A stretch of DNA of 52,686 bases. Source: Psychromonas sp. MB-3u-54 (GTDB taxonomy: Bacteria > Pseudomonadota > Gammaproteobacteria > Enterobacterales > Psychromonadaceae). The stretch lies in contig NZ_PJBP01000166.1 in NCBI RefSeq assembly GCF_002836415.1, positions 1 through 52,686 of the forward strand, read 5' to 3'. The stretch's first letter is position 1. Each line of letters begins with the position of its first letter. Below, one piece after another: positions 19,730 to 29,034 of this stretch. The translations under genes were made by a program, and so were the position numbers. The notes beneath the pieces were generated by a model that was not told where the DNA came from, did no database searches, and was given only the letters and a program-made list of their open reading frames with translations.

Positions 19730-20383
19730 TTACTGGTCGGCAGCAAGTCCTTCACAATCACTGGCGACCCAAGTTTGAGTAAGATGGGCAAGGGCGGCAT
19801 AGAACTTTCCGGTGTCAAGGGATGTCACCTTATCCGTAAAGCTCCCTAGCCAAGCATTCAGATACTGATTAATAAAGGCAAGTTGAGTTTTATCATCACT
19901 AGCACAAGCTTGATGGGCAACATAAGCTAAGATCACCGCGATATGATCGGCCGGCTCTGGAAACTCACTTTGAACCGTTAGTTGGCTTTGTTGTAAGTAA
20001 GTTTGCATTTGTTGATGTTGTTCACCAAATAACAGTACATCTTTGTTGGGTGCATTCTCTTTAAGATATAAACTGGCATAGGGGCTAGCGCTATGCTTTG
20101 TGCCGACCAAAAACAAGCCGCAATAATCCGCTGCGAGTTCTAATAGGGCGTGGTCGGTATTTACGTTGTTAAGTGTTGAATTAAGGACTGAGTTTAAGGT
20201 TGCGATGTCTTGAATAAACAAGGGGTCACTCGCTAGTTGCGCCAAAAATGCTTGAGCCTGACTCGCAGTGAGCTCTTTTAATAGCTGATGATCGAGCTCT
20301 TTTGCAAAGAGCGATGAGAGCAGTTTATACACCATAGAACGACCTTGGTTCATTGCGGTGTCATATAATCTCTTATCATTCAT
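19730..20383 (-). CDS. torD: TorD, chaperone for TorA maturation
   Basis: A 217-residue all-helical cytoplasmic chaperone of the TorD/DmsD family. It binds the TorA twin-arginine signal and apoenzyme until the molybdenum cofactor is loaded. Visible family features are RSMVYKLLSSLFAKEL near the N-terminus, LAADYCGLFLVGTKHSASPYASLYL (about 90-115) and PADHIAVILAYVAH. The start has a GGAG site. Last gene of the torECAD unit, 86 bases behind torA with a hairpin between. Confidence 0.94.
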   Translation of the reverse strand: MNDKRLYDTAMNQGRSMVYKLLSSLFAKELDHQLLKELTASQAQAFLAQLASDPLFIQDIATLNSVLNSTLNNVNTDHALLELAADYCGLFLVGTKHSASPYASLYLKENAPNKDVLLFGEQHQQMQTYLQQSQLTVQSEFPEPADHIAVILAYVAHQACASDDKTQLAFINQYLNAWLGSFTDKVTSLDTGKFYAALAHLTQTWVASDCEGLAADQ

Positions 20384-20424
20384 CTATGTTATCTCCTTTG
20401 ACCCAATTTAGGTCGTTAACTTAA

Positions 20425-20445
20425 GCGCCAAGAGTGAGCTTGGCG
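20425..20445 (-). promoter_or_regulatory. hairpin in the torA-torD gap
   Basis: GCCAAG/CTTGGC with flanking partial pairs forms a stable short hairpin but has no T run on the minus strand. It is more likely an mRNA stability or attenuation element than a terminator, and could set TorD below TorA. Confidence 0.45.
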
Positions 20446-20469
20446 TAAGGTTAGAATACTATCAGCAAG

Positions 20470-22962
20470 TTAGATTTGCGTGTCAATTGGGCCATTAAAT
20501 GAACTGACTTCAGGTACTTTACCTTGATATTTCTCGAAATCGACCAAGCAAGTATATGCAGAGCAGGCTTGAGCAAGTTTGGAGGTGCCAATGTCCAGAG
20601 TTAAGGTATTTGGATCACCATAGCTACACAACGCCCCCATTTCGTTCCCACCTTGCTTACTGCCATCTTTGCCCACCGGGCCATACCACGCACCTTCATG
20701 GATTCGAATAATGCCACGCGGAAAGTTATTGGACACTACCGCGCCAGCCAAAAGTTGGCCGCGGCCGTTAAAAACGCGAACGATGTCGCCATCTTTAATG
20801 CCTCGCTGTTTAGCATCGCTAGGGTTTAAGTACACAGGTTCTCGGCCTTGTACTGTGTAGGTTTCCCTGTATTGCTGCGATTCACACATTTGTGAATGTA
20901 AGCGTTTATCCGGGTGGCAAGATTGCATCCACATTGGATATTTATCAGAACCTGGGCCACCATGACTCCGCTCGGTTTTCTCTATCCAAGTTGGGTGGCC
21001 AGGGCAGTCATCATAGTTAAATTTCGCGATTTTACGGCTGAAGATTTCAATTAAACCTGAGGGAGTACCCAGTGGATTAATTTCCGGATCATTTCTGAAA
21101 TCCGCATGACGTGTCCAAGGTTGGCCTTCACCAAAATGTACATAGCCATCTTTCCAGAAAGTATCGAAATCAGGCATGTCGAACTTGCCTACATTATCCG
21201 CTTTACAGTCGTCATAGAGCTTTTTAAGCCAATCAAACTCTGACATACCACGAGTGTATTCTTTCTCTTTGCCCATGATTTTTGCAAAGCGGGTAAAGAT
21301 TTCAAAATCAGACAAACTGTCAAATAAAGGCTCAACCATTTTTTGCATCGTTAAAATACCGCGGTTGGCGTAGCTACCATAGATGTCAAGATCGTTACGT
21401 TCGAGCGTGGTGCAAGCCGGTAAGACGATATCAGAGAAGCGGCAGGTTGCTGTCCAGTTTATGTCGACAGTGACCACACATTCAAGCTTTTGAAATGCTT
21501 GCTTCATCTTATTTCGGTCTTGGTGATGACTCCATGGATTACTGCCTGAAAATACCATCATTTTGATATCAGGGTAAATCACTTTAGCACCGTTAGCATC
21601 GATGGTTTTGCCTGGTTCTAAAATGGCGTCAATCCAGCGAGCAACCGGAATTGTGCTACTTGCTCCCTTAAAATCATGACTATTAAAAATGGGCTTTTGA
21701 TCCCCGTCAAGATTACGAGGGAAGGCTCCAGGTGCCGCCGCGCCCGATGACGGTACGCCAATACTTGAATAATGGTGGCCGTAGCTGATACCACCACCGG
21801 GTAAACCAATTTGGCCAATCATAGTGGCAAGCACTGCCGCCATCCAATAGGGTTGTTCACCATGTTGCTGGCGTTGAATACACCAACCCATCATGATTTG
21901 GGTACGGCCTTTAGTCATCACCTTGGCTAAATCACGGATGATTTCTGGGCTAACACCAGTGATTTTGCTTGCCCACTCAGGTGTTTTAGCGAGGCCATCG
22001 GACTCACCTAGTACATAAGGCTGAAATCGTTCGAAACCAAGGCTATAACCCTCGATAAACTTCTCATCGTGTAACTTCTTGGTGATCATTTCATGGGCAA
22101 TACCCAGCATTAACGCAACGTCAGTTTGTGGGTTAACATAAAGTTGTTCACAATCTAGGTATCGTTGGGTTTTGGTCACGACAGGGTCAATACTGATCAC
22201 GCGAATCTTACCTTGCTGCACTTTCTCTTTAAGCTCAGCAAGATAGGCAAAGGATTCATGTGTTTCGGCATTCCAACCTATTTGTAGGTTTTTATAGGGA
22301 TCATTAGACCATAAAATGATGGTGTTAGATTCTTCAAGGATCAGCGGCCATGAAGTGCCTTGGGCATAAACTTCTGTTGAGCCCAAAATATACGGCAGAA
22401 TCGTTTGGCCAGCACCGGTTGAATAGTCACCAATTTTTTTGACAAAATTACCGTGCATACCGACAGCACGTTGCATATGGCTCGTACTTGAATGGAGTTG
22501 TCCCGTTGCGCGCCAACCTGTTTGGCCTGCATGCAGCCCTGATGGACCGTACTTAGTTTGCACTTCATCAAGAGAATCTTTAAACAGAGTCAGGGCTTTA
22601 TCCCAAGTGACACGCACAAAACGAAAATCACCGCGTTGGCTAGTGTTACTTTTGTGACCTTTTATTAAAAAGTCTAAGCGCACCATTGGATAGCGAACCC
22701 GTGATGGATTGTAGACCAAGCCTTTAACACCATTGATCATGTCGGTAGGATATTTGTCTGAGTCAAAAGGAATAACTTTATCAATCACCCCATTTTTACG
22801 TTTCATTTTAAATGCACCAAAGTGCGAACCCGTAGTAAGCCAGTCATTATTCGTTTTAGCGCCCGCTGCTGCAAGTGCATTGAATGGAGCCAATACTGAT
22901 GCACTGCCTAGAGCAATATAAGAAGTGGCCATTAAACTTTTAAGAAAATCTCTTCTGTTCAT
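20470..22962 (-). CDS. torA: TorA, periplasmic TMAO reductase (molybdoenzyme)
   Basis: An 830-residue DMSO-reductase-family enzyme that reduces trimethylamine N-oxide to trimethylamine in anaerobic respiration. The twin-arginine signal is NRRDFLKSL at residues 2-10. Molybdopterin-binding segments include [48 protein letters not shown] and the C-terminal [24 protein letters not shown]. The length is close to E. coli TorA (848). It starts 12 bases after torC, receives electrons from TorC, and needs TorD for maturation. Confidence 0.96.
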   Translation of the reverse strand: MNRRDFLKSLMATSYIALGSASVLAPFNALAAAGAKTNNDWLTTGSHFGAFKMKRKNGVIDKVIPFDSDKYPTDMINGVKGLVYNPSRVRYPMVRLDFLIKGHKSNTSQRGDFRFVRVTWDKALTLFKDSLDEVQTKYGPSGLHAGQTGWRATGQLHSSTSHMQRAVGMHGNFVKKIGDYSTGAGQTILPYILGSTEVYAQGTSWPLILEESNTIILWSNDPYKNLQIGWNAETHESFAYLAELKEKVQQGKIRVISIDPVVTKTQRYLDCEQLYVNPQTDVALMLGIAHEMITKKLHDEKFIEGYSLGFERFQPYVLGESDGLAKTPEWASKITGVSPEIIRDLAKVMTKGRTQIMMGWCIQRQQHGEQPYWMAAVLATMIGQIGLPGGGISYGHHYSSIGVPSSGAAAPGAFPRNLDGDQKPIFNSHDFKGASSTIPVARWIDAILEPGKTIDANGAKVIYPDIKMMVFSGSNPWSHHQDRNKMKQAFQKLECVVTVDINWTATCRFSDIVLPACTTLERNDLDIYGSYANRGILTMQKMVEPLFDSLSDFEIFTRFAKIMGKEKEYTRGMSEFDWLKKLYDDCKADNVGKFDMPDFDTFWKDGYVHFGEGQPWTRHADFRNDPEINPLGTPSGLIEIFSRKIAKFNYDDCPGHPTWIEKTERSHGGPGSDKYPMWMQSCHPDKRLHSQMCESQQYRETYTVQGREPVYLNPSDAKQRGIKDGDIVRVFNGRGQLLAGAVVSNNFPRGIIRIHEGAWYGPVGKDGSKQGGNEMGALCSYGDPNTLTLDIGTSKLAQACSAYTCLVDFEKYQGKVPEVSSFNGPIDTQI

Positions 22963-22974
22963 TATGATATCCTA

Positions 22975-24153
22975 TTAATGCGCTGACTTATCGAAAGTAG
23001 ATGAATGCTCTTGTAAGTATTTTTGAACAAGCGCTTGTGTATCTTGATCCATGTTGACGAACGCTATCATCCCTTGGAACATGCCAGGCCAGCTGTTGGC
23101 ATCAAAGTGTTTTTCATCAGGTTGGGTATGGCAAACGCTACAGCTGCTGCTATAAGTATCTCGTGCATAGTCCCAAAGTGGCTGTAACTCGTTGACAAGG
23201 TAGTCAGAATCGGTCCAAATTTTGACTTCAGCACGTTGCCATTTTAGCCCGGTCATCGGATCTTCCTTTTCTTCGAAAACTGCCATGATGCCTTCTTCTA
23301 CGGCTGCATCTTTTGACAGTTGAGCTGACAGAATATTAAGACCGAAATCGAAATAGATCACTCGACCTACACCAATCTTTTTACGCCAGCCATCAATACC
23401 CACTTTTACTCGATTGCCATTGGTTTCCAGCACTGTCACCTTAGTGGCAACGTTTAGGGTGCCTGCTTCAACATCTGTTGTGTCGTTAAAATAAAGTGGC
23501 TTCGTTAATGCTGTGAAGTAGCTGTCACCAACAACAAGGCCTGTTTCTCCCGTTCCCACTTGAGCAATAAGCTCTGGTGCGCGTGACGTCCCCATATCAG
23601 GAAGGTTGTGGGCAATGCCTTTATGACAATCGACACAACTTTGATCCTTCTCAGCGGCACGTTTCATCTGTTTTTGAGCCAGCTTTGACATGTCATCCCA
23701 TTTCATAGAGTCATAGTTATGACAGTTTTTACAGGCTAATGAATCATCACGGTCGAAACGTTTCCATTCGCGACTGGCCATTTCTAGCCGTTGCGATTCA
23801 AACTTCTCTTCGGTATTCACCGTTTGCATCAACCATCCCCACACATCATGGGATGCTTCAATTTTCCGGCCAATCTTACGACTCCAATTATGTGGAACGT
23901 GACAATCAGGACAAGTTGCACGTACCCCCGAGTGATTTGACCAATGCACTGTCTGTTGTAACTCCTGGTAGGGTTTACTTTCCATACTGTGGCAACCAAT
24001 GCAGAATTCTTCAGTGTTGGTCATTTCTAGAGCAGTGTTAAATCCGCCCCAGAAAATAATTCCCATCAAAAAAGCTGACAGACTAATAGTCCCTAATGTG
24101 AGGTATTTGGTTGGCTGGTTAAGTGTTCGCCAAGTGTTAATAAACCATTTCAT
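22975..24153 (-). CDS. torC: TorC, membrane-anchored pentahaem cytochrome c
   Basis: A 392-residue NapC/NirT-type protein with one N-terminal membrane anchor (about 17-37) and five CXXCH haem sites: CIGCH, CPDCH, CKNCH, CVDCH and CSVCH. The first four form the NapC/NirT domain that oxidises quinol. The fifth lies in the C-terminal domain that contacts TorA. The ATG follows AAGGATG. It lies between torE and torA and carries electrons from menaquinol to TorA. Confidence 0.96.
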   Translation of the reverse strand: MKWFINTWRTLNQPTKYLTLGTISLSAFLMGIIFWGGFNTALEMTNTEEFCIGCHSMESKPYQELQQTVHWSNHSGVRATCPDCHVPHNWSRKIGRKIEASHDVWGWLMQTVNTEEKFESQRLEMASREWKRFDRDDSLACKNCHNYDSMKWDDMSKLAQKQMKRAAEKDQSCVDCHKGIAHNLPDMGTSRAPELIAQVGTGETGLVVGDSYFTALTKPLYFNDTTDVEAGTLNVATKVTVLETNGNRVKVGIDGWRKKIGVGRVIYFDFGLNILSAQLSKDAAVEEGIMAVFEEKEDPMTGLKWQRAEVKIWTDSDYLVNELQPLWDYARDTYSSSCSVCHTQPDEKHFDANSWPGMFQGMIAFVNMDQDTQALVQKYLQEHSSTFDKSAH

Positions 24154-24195
24154 AACAGCATCCTTTATAATATTGACTCATGATTTGCTTGAGGA

Positions 24196-24366
24196 TTAGT
24201 GTGCGACAACGCCACCAAATGCCTGGATCATCCAAATAGCAAAGCCGTATATGCCAATACCTGTTACGGTGATGATTGGAAAGAGTAAAAAAATGATAAA
24301 TCCGAGTGCTTTTAGCTCTTTCGATTTCACATCTTTTTGGGGGTCACCTAAATTTTTTGTGGTCAT
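24196..24366 (-). CDS. torE: TorE, small membrane protein of the tor operon
   Basis: A 56-residue ORF opening MTTKNLGDPQKDVKSKELK and then one hydrophobic helix (about 22-50) ending AFGGVVAH. Size, a charged N-terminus followed by a single transmembrane segment, and position directly before torC match TorE/NapE proteins of the torECAD operons of Shewanella. Its exact role is unknown. The gap to torC is 42 bases. First gene of the operon, reading away from the TorR-box-like repeats. Confidence 0.88.
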   Translation of the reverse strand: MTTKNLGDPQKDVKSKELKALGFIIFLLFPIITVTGIGIYGFAIWMIQAFGGVVAH

Positions 24367-24427
24367 AATTTACTCACCTAAATAGTTACTTGTTCCGATG
24401 ACTTCTATCTTAGGTAAGAGTTGTTAA

Positions 24428-24486
24428 TGGCGGTCAGACAATGTATGAATGAACTTAGACAATATATGAAAGATTATGAATGTAGG
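24428..24486 (-). promoter_or_regulatory. putative TorR-binding repeats upstream of torE
   Basis: On the minus strand the motif TTCATA appears three times (within ACATTCATAATC, TTTCATATATTGTC and TTCATTCATACATTGTC), with ATTGTCT following two of them. This resembles E. coli tor boxes (CTGTTCATAT). It lies 60-120 bases before the torE start, suitable for activation. Confidence 0.6.
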
Positions 24487-24586
24487 TGCTCAATGACCCC
24501 TGCATAGTCATTAATTTATATGTTTATGCGTTTAACTCAGGTGATTTTTTCCACCTGTTTAGGGTTCAACACTCTGGACAGTTTTA

Positions 24587-24597
24587 GGGGGGGGGGG
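24587..24597. repeat. eleven-base poly-G tract
   Basis: An uninterrupted run of 11 G in an AT-rich stretch, between TGGACA (24576) and TGTCCA (24611) at the start of the transposase remnant. Such tracts slip readily. Confidence 0.9.
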
Positions 24598-24609
24598 ATT
24601 TTAACGTCA

Positions 24610-25094
24610 ATGTCCAATATTAAAAAGCATCAGAGAACCTTTATGCTTTCTCTGTTTGCTGTTTTGGTTGCTTTCAAGGCAAGGCAACCTTTAGAAATAT
24701 GAGCCGATACAGCTTTATGAATGAAAAACGATTTTGACGCTGGTCTCATCGCGCTTTTGATTATGCCGAATTTAACATGACATTAATTGCACTGACCTTT
24801 CCTGAGCAGAAAGAACGAATTGCAGCGATTGATGCCAGTTTTATCAGTAAATCGGGTCGTAAAGCAGACGGGTTAGGCTGGTATTACAACGGCAGTGCAG
24901 AAGAGGCTCAGCGGGGATTGGAAATATCTACGATCTGCATTACCTATCTGAACTCAAATACAGCCTATGCACAGGATTCACGTCAAATAATAGATATTGA
25001 AGGAGCGACTCGGGTTGAGCATGTTGTTGACCTTGCCGCTAACCTAAGTCAACTTAATAGTCGGTATCTTGCTGCTGATGCCTTGTCAAATTGA
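24610..25094 (+). pseudogene. IS4-type transposase, truncated and frameshifted
   Basis: The start MSNIKKHQRTFMLSLF is followed by a frame change near 24680 (AFKGKATFRNMSRYS in the combined frames) and an in-frame TGA near 24735. From 24777 the frame reads FPEQKERIAAIDASFISKSG, then GLGWYYNGSAEEAQRGLEIS, the first catalytic Asp region of IS4-type DDE transposases. It stops at LAADALSN; the rest of the transposase is missing and the frame joins directly to the AbiTii-like remnant. Confidence 0.8.
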
Positions 25095-25582
25095 ATAGCT
25101 CTGGTCATTTAACTTTAAGTTTTTCAGCACAGATTCGGGATGATTTCATGGGTGGTATGGACATACTAATGGCGCCTCTTCTTCAAGTTGGGGGCAATCA
25201 AGTACAGGGTGTTTTAGATTCATTGATAAACGAGATTATTAACTGGGCGTTGGAACTTGAACAGAAAGGAATGATAGGTGGAGGTCTGACTTTTTTAAAT
25301 AATGAGAAACAAGCAGCTGAAAGTGTTGTTTACACAATTACCAATAACATCGGTAGTATGCAAAACTATCAACTTCAGCAAGCATCAGATAATTCGAAAA
25401 AATGACTGGATTTTACAATTAGTAATGATGATATTGCACAATTTATAGAGTTACTTAAGTCCTCAATAGGTCAATTAAATTTACAAGATACAGATAAAGC
25501 AGAACTGGAATCTGACATTTCTACGATTGATAATCAGCGAGTGTTTTCGGATTTAAGTTTGCATTATAAATTAACAACCTGA
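25091..25582 (+). pseudogene. AbiTii-like (abortive-infection) protein remnant
   Basis: One frame of 163 codons with a single in-frame TGA at 25403. It lacks an N-terminus because the IS4-type fragment adjoins it. Segments such as INEIINWALELEQKGMIGGG, TNNIGSMQNYQLQQASDNS and AQFIELLKSSIGQLNLQ resemble the C-terminal half of AbiTii-domain proteins, known from abortive phage-defence contexts. The 3' end runs into the left inverted repeat of a MITE-like element, which supplies the last codons. It is a defence-gene fossil cut at both ends. Family assignment is from memory of motifs and moderately secure. Confidence 0.5.
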
Positions 25583-25766
25583 ATGCGCCATAACCAATTG
25601 ATAATAAACAATATAGACAGTTACTTTTTCTATGTTAACTTATGTCGGTTACCACTCGTCTTTTCTCTGTGTAGCGTGACCCTCTGTGGCAGTGCCTTTG
25701 TTACAAAAGATCACCACGCACACTTGATCATAAAAATGAATCGGCTTATTTAAGTCCAAAGGCACT
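25540..25766. repeat. MITE-like element, copy 1
   Basis: About 227 bp bounded by inverted ends AGTGTTTTCGGATTTAAG (left) and CTTATTTAAGTCCAAAGGCACT (right). No coding capacity. The last 40 bases are nearly identical to the right end of the copy at 31541-31742. Both copies are preceded by CAGCG. Confidence 0.6.
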
Positions 25767-25995
25767 AGGTTTACCTAAACCGAAAAAACTCATCTTGTCA
25801 GACAGCTTAAAAAGTGCGCGTAATATTATAGAGGGGACAACAGGTCGTTTAGTCTCTGTTATTGGCAGAGTTTCATTACAGTCCGTTAGGCGTTATCTCT
25901 GTATTTTACATAACATCCGTACATCGATGAACATGCTCCTATCACTTTTTGCGCGTACAGTTTTAGTCGACTGGCTCGCACAATTAACTGCAGCC
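25767..25995. other. unassigned sequence between MITE copy 1 and the DUF502 gene
   Basis: An open frame reads LPKPKKLILSDSLKSARN and continues into antisense DUF502 sequence. I do not recognise it; it may be another gene remnant. Confidence 0.35.
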
Positions 25996-26628
25996 TTATT
26001 CTTCCTTAGAATGAGGCTGTTTTTTCTTCTGCTCAGGATGGGGTGCGCCAGTGATTCCAGCTGTCAGGGTAAAGCGCATGGCTTCCTCTACTTTCATATT
26101 CAGTGGGCGAACCCTGTTGCGGGGAATGAGCACCGCGTAACCGCCTATCATATAGCTCAGGGGCAGGTAGACCACGATACAGTCATCTTCGCGAAAATCC
26201 TCCGGCAGCTTCGCAGGTTCCGCCTGAGTAACAAAGCCGATGATCTGCATGCCGGTATCGCCTAGGGTTACCGCAACTACCTGCTGAAACTCTTTTTTAG
26301 TGGCCGGTGAGAAATAGTTAAAAAAATCACGGATAGCCCGATACACAGATTTGATAAGAGGCATGTGGTATAAAAGCTGCTCACCTTTGGCAAACAGGCG
26401 CTGCACCAGATAGGCATTCATCAACAGTCCGGTGATAAATACAACCAGTAGGCCGGTAGCCAGTCCCATCCCCGGCCAATACCAGTCCTGAGGGAGCAGG
26501 GCCTGAATCAGACCGCCGAGCAGCGATTCTGCGGAAACGGCAAACCAGTAGAGTAGATAAAGTGTTAACAGCACTGGCAGCATTGCCACTAGTCCAGTAA
26601 TAATATTTTTGCTGATAAAAGCAAACAT
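25996..26628 (-). CDS. DUF502 family inner-membrane protein
   Basis: A 210-residue protein with two N-terminal transmembrane helices (about 6-32 and 55-75). A conserved cytoplasmic domain follows: MPLIKSVYRAIRDFFNYF, VAVTLGDTGMQIIGFVT, VYLPLSYMIGGYAVLIPR, and a basic C-terminal tail. This is the DUF502 pattern; biochemical function is unknown. The gene is visibly richer in G+C than its neighbours, as is the lipoprotein gene upstream, so both may share a transfer history. The ATG at 26628 follows GGAGAAGATCATA. Confidence 0.85.
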   Translation of the reverse strand: MFAFISKNIITGLVAMLPVLLTLYLLYWFAVSAESLLGGLIQALLPQDWYWPGMGLATGLLVVFITGLLMNAYLVQRLFAKGEQLLYHMPLIKSVYRAIRDFFNYFSPATKKEFQQVVAVTLGDTGMQIIGFVTQAEPAKLPEDFREDDCIVVYLPLSYMIGGYAVLIPRNRVRPLNMKVEEAMRFTLTAGITGAPHPEQKKKQPHSKEE

Positions 26629-26808
26629 TATGATCTTCTCCGTGCGAAAGAGTTTGCCGTCTTCTCAGGCTTGAGGGCGTCTACAGGCAAGCTGGCTGCT
26701 TCGTAGCGGAAAAAATGCACAGGCTGCGCTGAAAAATCCGCAGTTGTGCACAGTAGCAAGCTGCTTGCGGGATAGGACAGAGCTCCTTCGAACGCCATAT
26801 AGATCCTG

Positions 26809-27279
26809 TTAATTATTAATTATCCAGCTGCCGTCCGGCTGACGGCAAGCCGTGCCGTATGCATCCTGCTTTTTGCCTGCAACCACGACTGTCTGGCGAT
26901 ACTCGCGGCAATATTGACCCGTTGTCTGCTGATAGGTTCGAGTGGGCATCATTGAACCGCTGTTGCCGGAGTCAGGATTATTCCAACTGGTCGTTTCATG
27001 GCTGCGAGTATGTTCCAGTGAGTACTGGGCGTTCTGGCCCATGGCAATGCGATCGGCCCTGTCCAGCGAGCGCCCGATTTCCTGACCAAACAGGGCACCC
27101 GCCAGAGTGCCAATAGCAATAGCCACAACATTGCCCTTTCCTTTGCCGACATTGGAACCGAGTATGGCACCGGCGGTTGCCCCAAGGAGAGTGCCTGTAC
27201 CTTCCTTGGAGCCCATAGGCTGCGTACAACCCGCCAGTGAAAATACAATAATTATTAATAATACTGTCATTTGTTTCAT
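26809..27279 (-). CDS. glycine-zipper outer-membrane lipoprotein
   Basis: A 156-residue lipoprotein. The signal peptide MKQMTVLLIIIVFSLAGC ends in lipobox LAGC. A glycine-zipper segment follows (GTLLGATAGAILGSNVGKG...GTLAGALFGQEIGRSLDRAD). The C-terminal domain RTYQQTTGQYCREYRQTV...YGTACRQPDGSWI resembles 17-kDa-antigen/surface-protein tails with two Cys. The frame is open to 27390, but the ATG at 27279 has GGAGAAAAACG before it and begins the signal peptide. Relatively GC-rich. Likely an envelope structural or stress protein. Confidence 0.85.
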   Translation of the reverse strand: MKQMTVLLIIIVFSLAGCTQPMGSKEGTGTLLGATAGAILGSNVGKGKGNVVAIAIGTLAGALFGQEIGRSLDRADRIAMGQNAQYSLEHTRSHETTSWNNPDSGNSGSMMPTRTYQQTTGQYCREYRQTVVVAGKKQDAYGTACRQPDGSWIINN

Positions 27280-27950
27280 CGTTTTTCTCCTTTTTATCTC
27301 AACTTGCTCACAGTGCTTAAATATTTGATGACTAAGGTGCGGACTAAAGAGGGTTTTTTCGCCGCCAGTGAAGATTAACTCTATCGCCATTGGGATGTTC
27401 GGCAGAAAAAATGACCGGAACGCTTATAGTCTGGCTGAAAAAGTTAAGAATATGATTAACAGTATAGGACGAATAAAAGCGTTTTACCCTCAGGTTTGAG
27501 CCTTTTTTCTTTACCTCATTGCAGCTGGTGGCACTGCTTAGAAAGGGACTATTTATTTAAAACTGACAGCAGCAATCAAAAGTCGGAATAAATTGATTTT
27601 TCAATTCAAAAACCTGATTTCTTGAGCGGGGGAAGTAGGTAAGTTGTTATTTATTAACATTAATAGGTAAATGAACAACGGCAAATAAAAAACTCAAGTA
27701 TTGATCTGCCAGGCAGATTGTTATTTCTAATAGTGTCATGCGAGATTTTGATTCATCCTAAAGTGACCGTTAGTTACCGTCTTCCAAGTATATAATTTGC
27801 CAAAAAAACGAGCACAAGGATGGTAAACTTCGTTTGGCAAAAAGGAATTTTTGTGAAAAATAGCACGTACAGCTACTTGCATGACACCTAAAAGCCACTG
27901 TACGGCTGTTATTAAGACGTTTGGTTTCACCTAATCAATAAGAGTTAAAA
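27280..27950. other. intergenic stretch without a supported gene
   Basis: AT-rich. The only sizeable frame is a 64-codon GTG-start ORF at 27736-27930 (-), with no recognisable domain and a poor ribosome-binding site. No strong terminator or repeat array seen. Confidence 0.4.
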
Positions 27951-28274
27951 ATGAAGAGTAAGCTAAAAAATTTATCAGAGATTGTTGCTAGTGCAAATGA
28001 TTTTTTCCAAAGTAAATTTGATAATATCAATGTTTTAATGGGGATAATGGATAAAACCTTGCGTAATCAAGGTATGAAAGCGGATGCAATTACAATTGAT
28101 TGTATTAGCCAGGATAAGAGGATAGTTATCCTTATTCATGATCATAAACCCCATGTCGTCGACATAGCTTTGGGTAATAAAGAAGGGGATATTTATTCAT
28201 CCTCTGAATACGAAATTAACAAAATATCACAAACAGTTATTGTGGAAATGATGGAAGCGAACTTCATTTCATAA
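27951..28274 (+). CDS. hypothetical protein, 107 aa
   Basis: Not recognised. Soluble, with no signal peptide or membrane segment. Predicted helix at about 1-40, then alternating hydrophobic strands (DAITIDCISQDKRIVILIHD, HVVDIALGN), suggesting a compact alpha/beta fold. AAGAG precedes the ATG. After the stop, 28280-28316 contains a degenerate second copy of its last coding stretch (GTTATTGCAGAAATGATGG against GTTATTGTGGAAATGATGG), so the 3' end was partly duplicated. Confidence 0.55.
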   Translation: MKSKLKNLSEIVASANDFFQSKFDNINVLMGIMDKTLRNQGMKADAITIDCISQDKRIVILIHDHKPHVVDIALGNKEGDIYSSSEYEINKISQTVIVEMMEANFIS

Positions 28275-28573
28275 TCGGTAGCTGTTATTGCAGAAATGAT
28301 GGGGGCGGTTAAACATAACAGCCAAATTAGGGTGATGCATAACGGTTGGCGCAGTTTTTTCTAAAAATAAAAGGCAGTAAAAACAGTACTAACTTGCTTA
28401 TCGATGAGCAAGGCGTTGAGGTTGAAAAATAATTTGCTTGGAAAATTTAAAGGTCTTTTTAAGCGTTATAAATGTATTGCCTAGTATCTTAAACGCGCTT
28501 ATAGTTGGTTAAAAGAACGCGCTTATTTCTAAAATTTGGCTGTAAGAGTCATTCTACAGCCTAGTTATGTTTT
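28275..28573. other. intergenic stretch with decayed 3' duplication
   Basis: The first 40 bases repeat the 3' end of the preceding gene; the frame then continues (VAVIAEMMGAVKHNSQ) to a stop. The remainder shows no gene. Confidence 0.4.
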
Positions 28574-28805
28574 CAAGGAGGATTTATGATTTATTCAACC
28601 ACCGAGACTATTCCAGGTAAAGAAATTACAGAGATAGTAGGCGTTGTTACGGGCAATGTAGTTCAAGCTAAACATATCGGACGAGATATCAAGGAGGATT
28701 TATGATTTATTCAACCACCGAGACTATTCCAGGTAAAGAAATTACAGAGATAGTAGGCGTTGTTACGGGCAATGTAGTTCAAGCTAAACATATAGGCCGA
28801 GATAT
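28574..28805 (+). repeat. 116-bp tandem duplication of the ybjQ-like gene start
   Basis: 28574-28689 and 28690-28805 are direct repeats differing by only two bases inside the compared stretch (TATCGGACG against TATAGGCCG). Each contains the AAGGAGG ribosome-binding site and the first 35 codons of the gene. Confidence 0.95.
28586..28705 (+). CDS. 39-codon leader ORF made by the ybjQ duplication
   Basis: The upstream duplicate keeps AAGGAGG and ATG and encodes the first 35 residues of the YbjQ-like protein plus KEDL. Its TGA overlaps the ATG of the full-length gene (ATGA), the classical layout for translational coupling. Whether the peptide is stable is unknown. The duplication may simply raise or tune initiation at the second start. 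Confidence 0.5.
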   Translation: MIYSTTETIPGKEITEIVGVVTGNVVQAKHIGRDIKEDL

Positions 28806-29022
28806 CATGGCGGGTTTAAAAAGCATTGTCGGTGGTGAGATTAGAGGCTATACAGAAATGTTAACCGAGGCCAGAGATCTCGCAATACAACGCTTAGTTG
28901 CAAGCGCCAATGAAAAGGGAGCCGATGCAGTTGTCGGTATACGTTTTACTACAAGCGCAATCATGGATGGTTCGTCTGAGATAATGGCTTTTGGCACTGC
29001 GGTTAAATTAAAAAAATTATGA
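28702..29022 (+). CDS. YbjQ/UPF0145 family protein
   Basis: A 106-residue YbjQ-like protein (UPF0145, putative heavy-metal-binding fold), a small pentameric cytosolic family of unknown function. Matching segments are GVVTGNVVQAKHIGRDI, GGEIRGYTEMLTEARDLA, NEKGADAVVGIRFTTS and the ending MAFGTAVKL. A consensus AAGGAGG site precedes it. It has a tandem partial copy of its own start upstream. Confidence 0.9.
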   Translation: MIYSTTETIPGKEITEIVGVVTGNVVQAKHIGRDIMAGLKSIVGGEIRGYTEMLTEARDLAIQRLVASANEKGADAVVGIRFTTSAIMDGSSEIMAFGTAVKLKKL

Positions 29023-29034
29023 AGCTATATCAGC

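Noticed and set aside
27736..27930. A 64-codon GTG-start ORF on the minus strand
   Set aside because: Weak ribosome-binding site and no known domain; could be part of an unknown mobile remnant.
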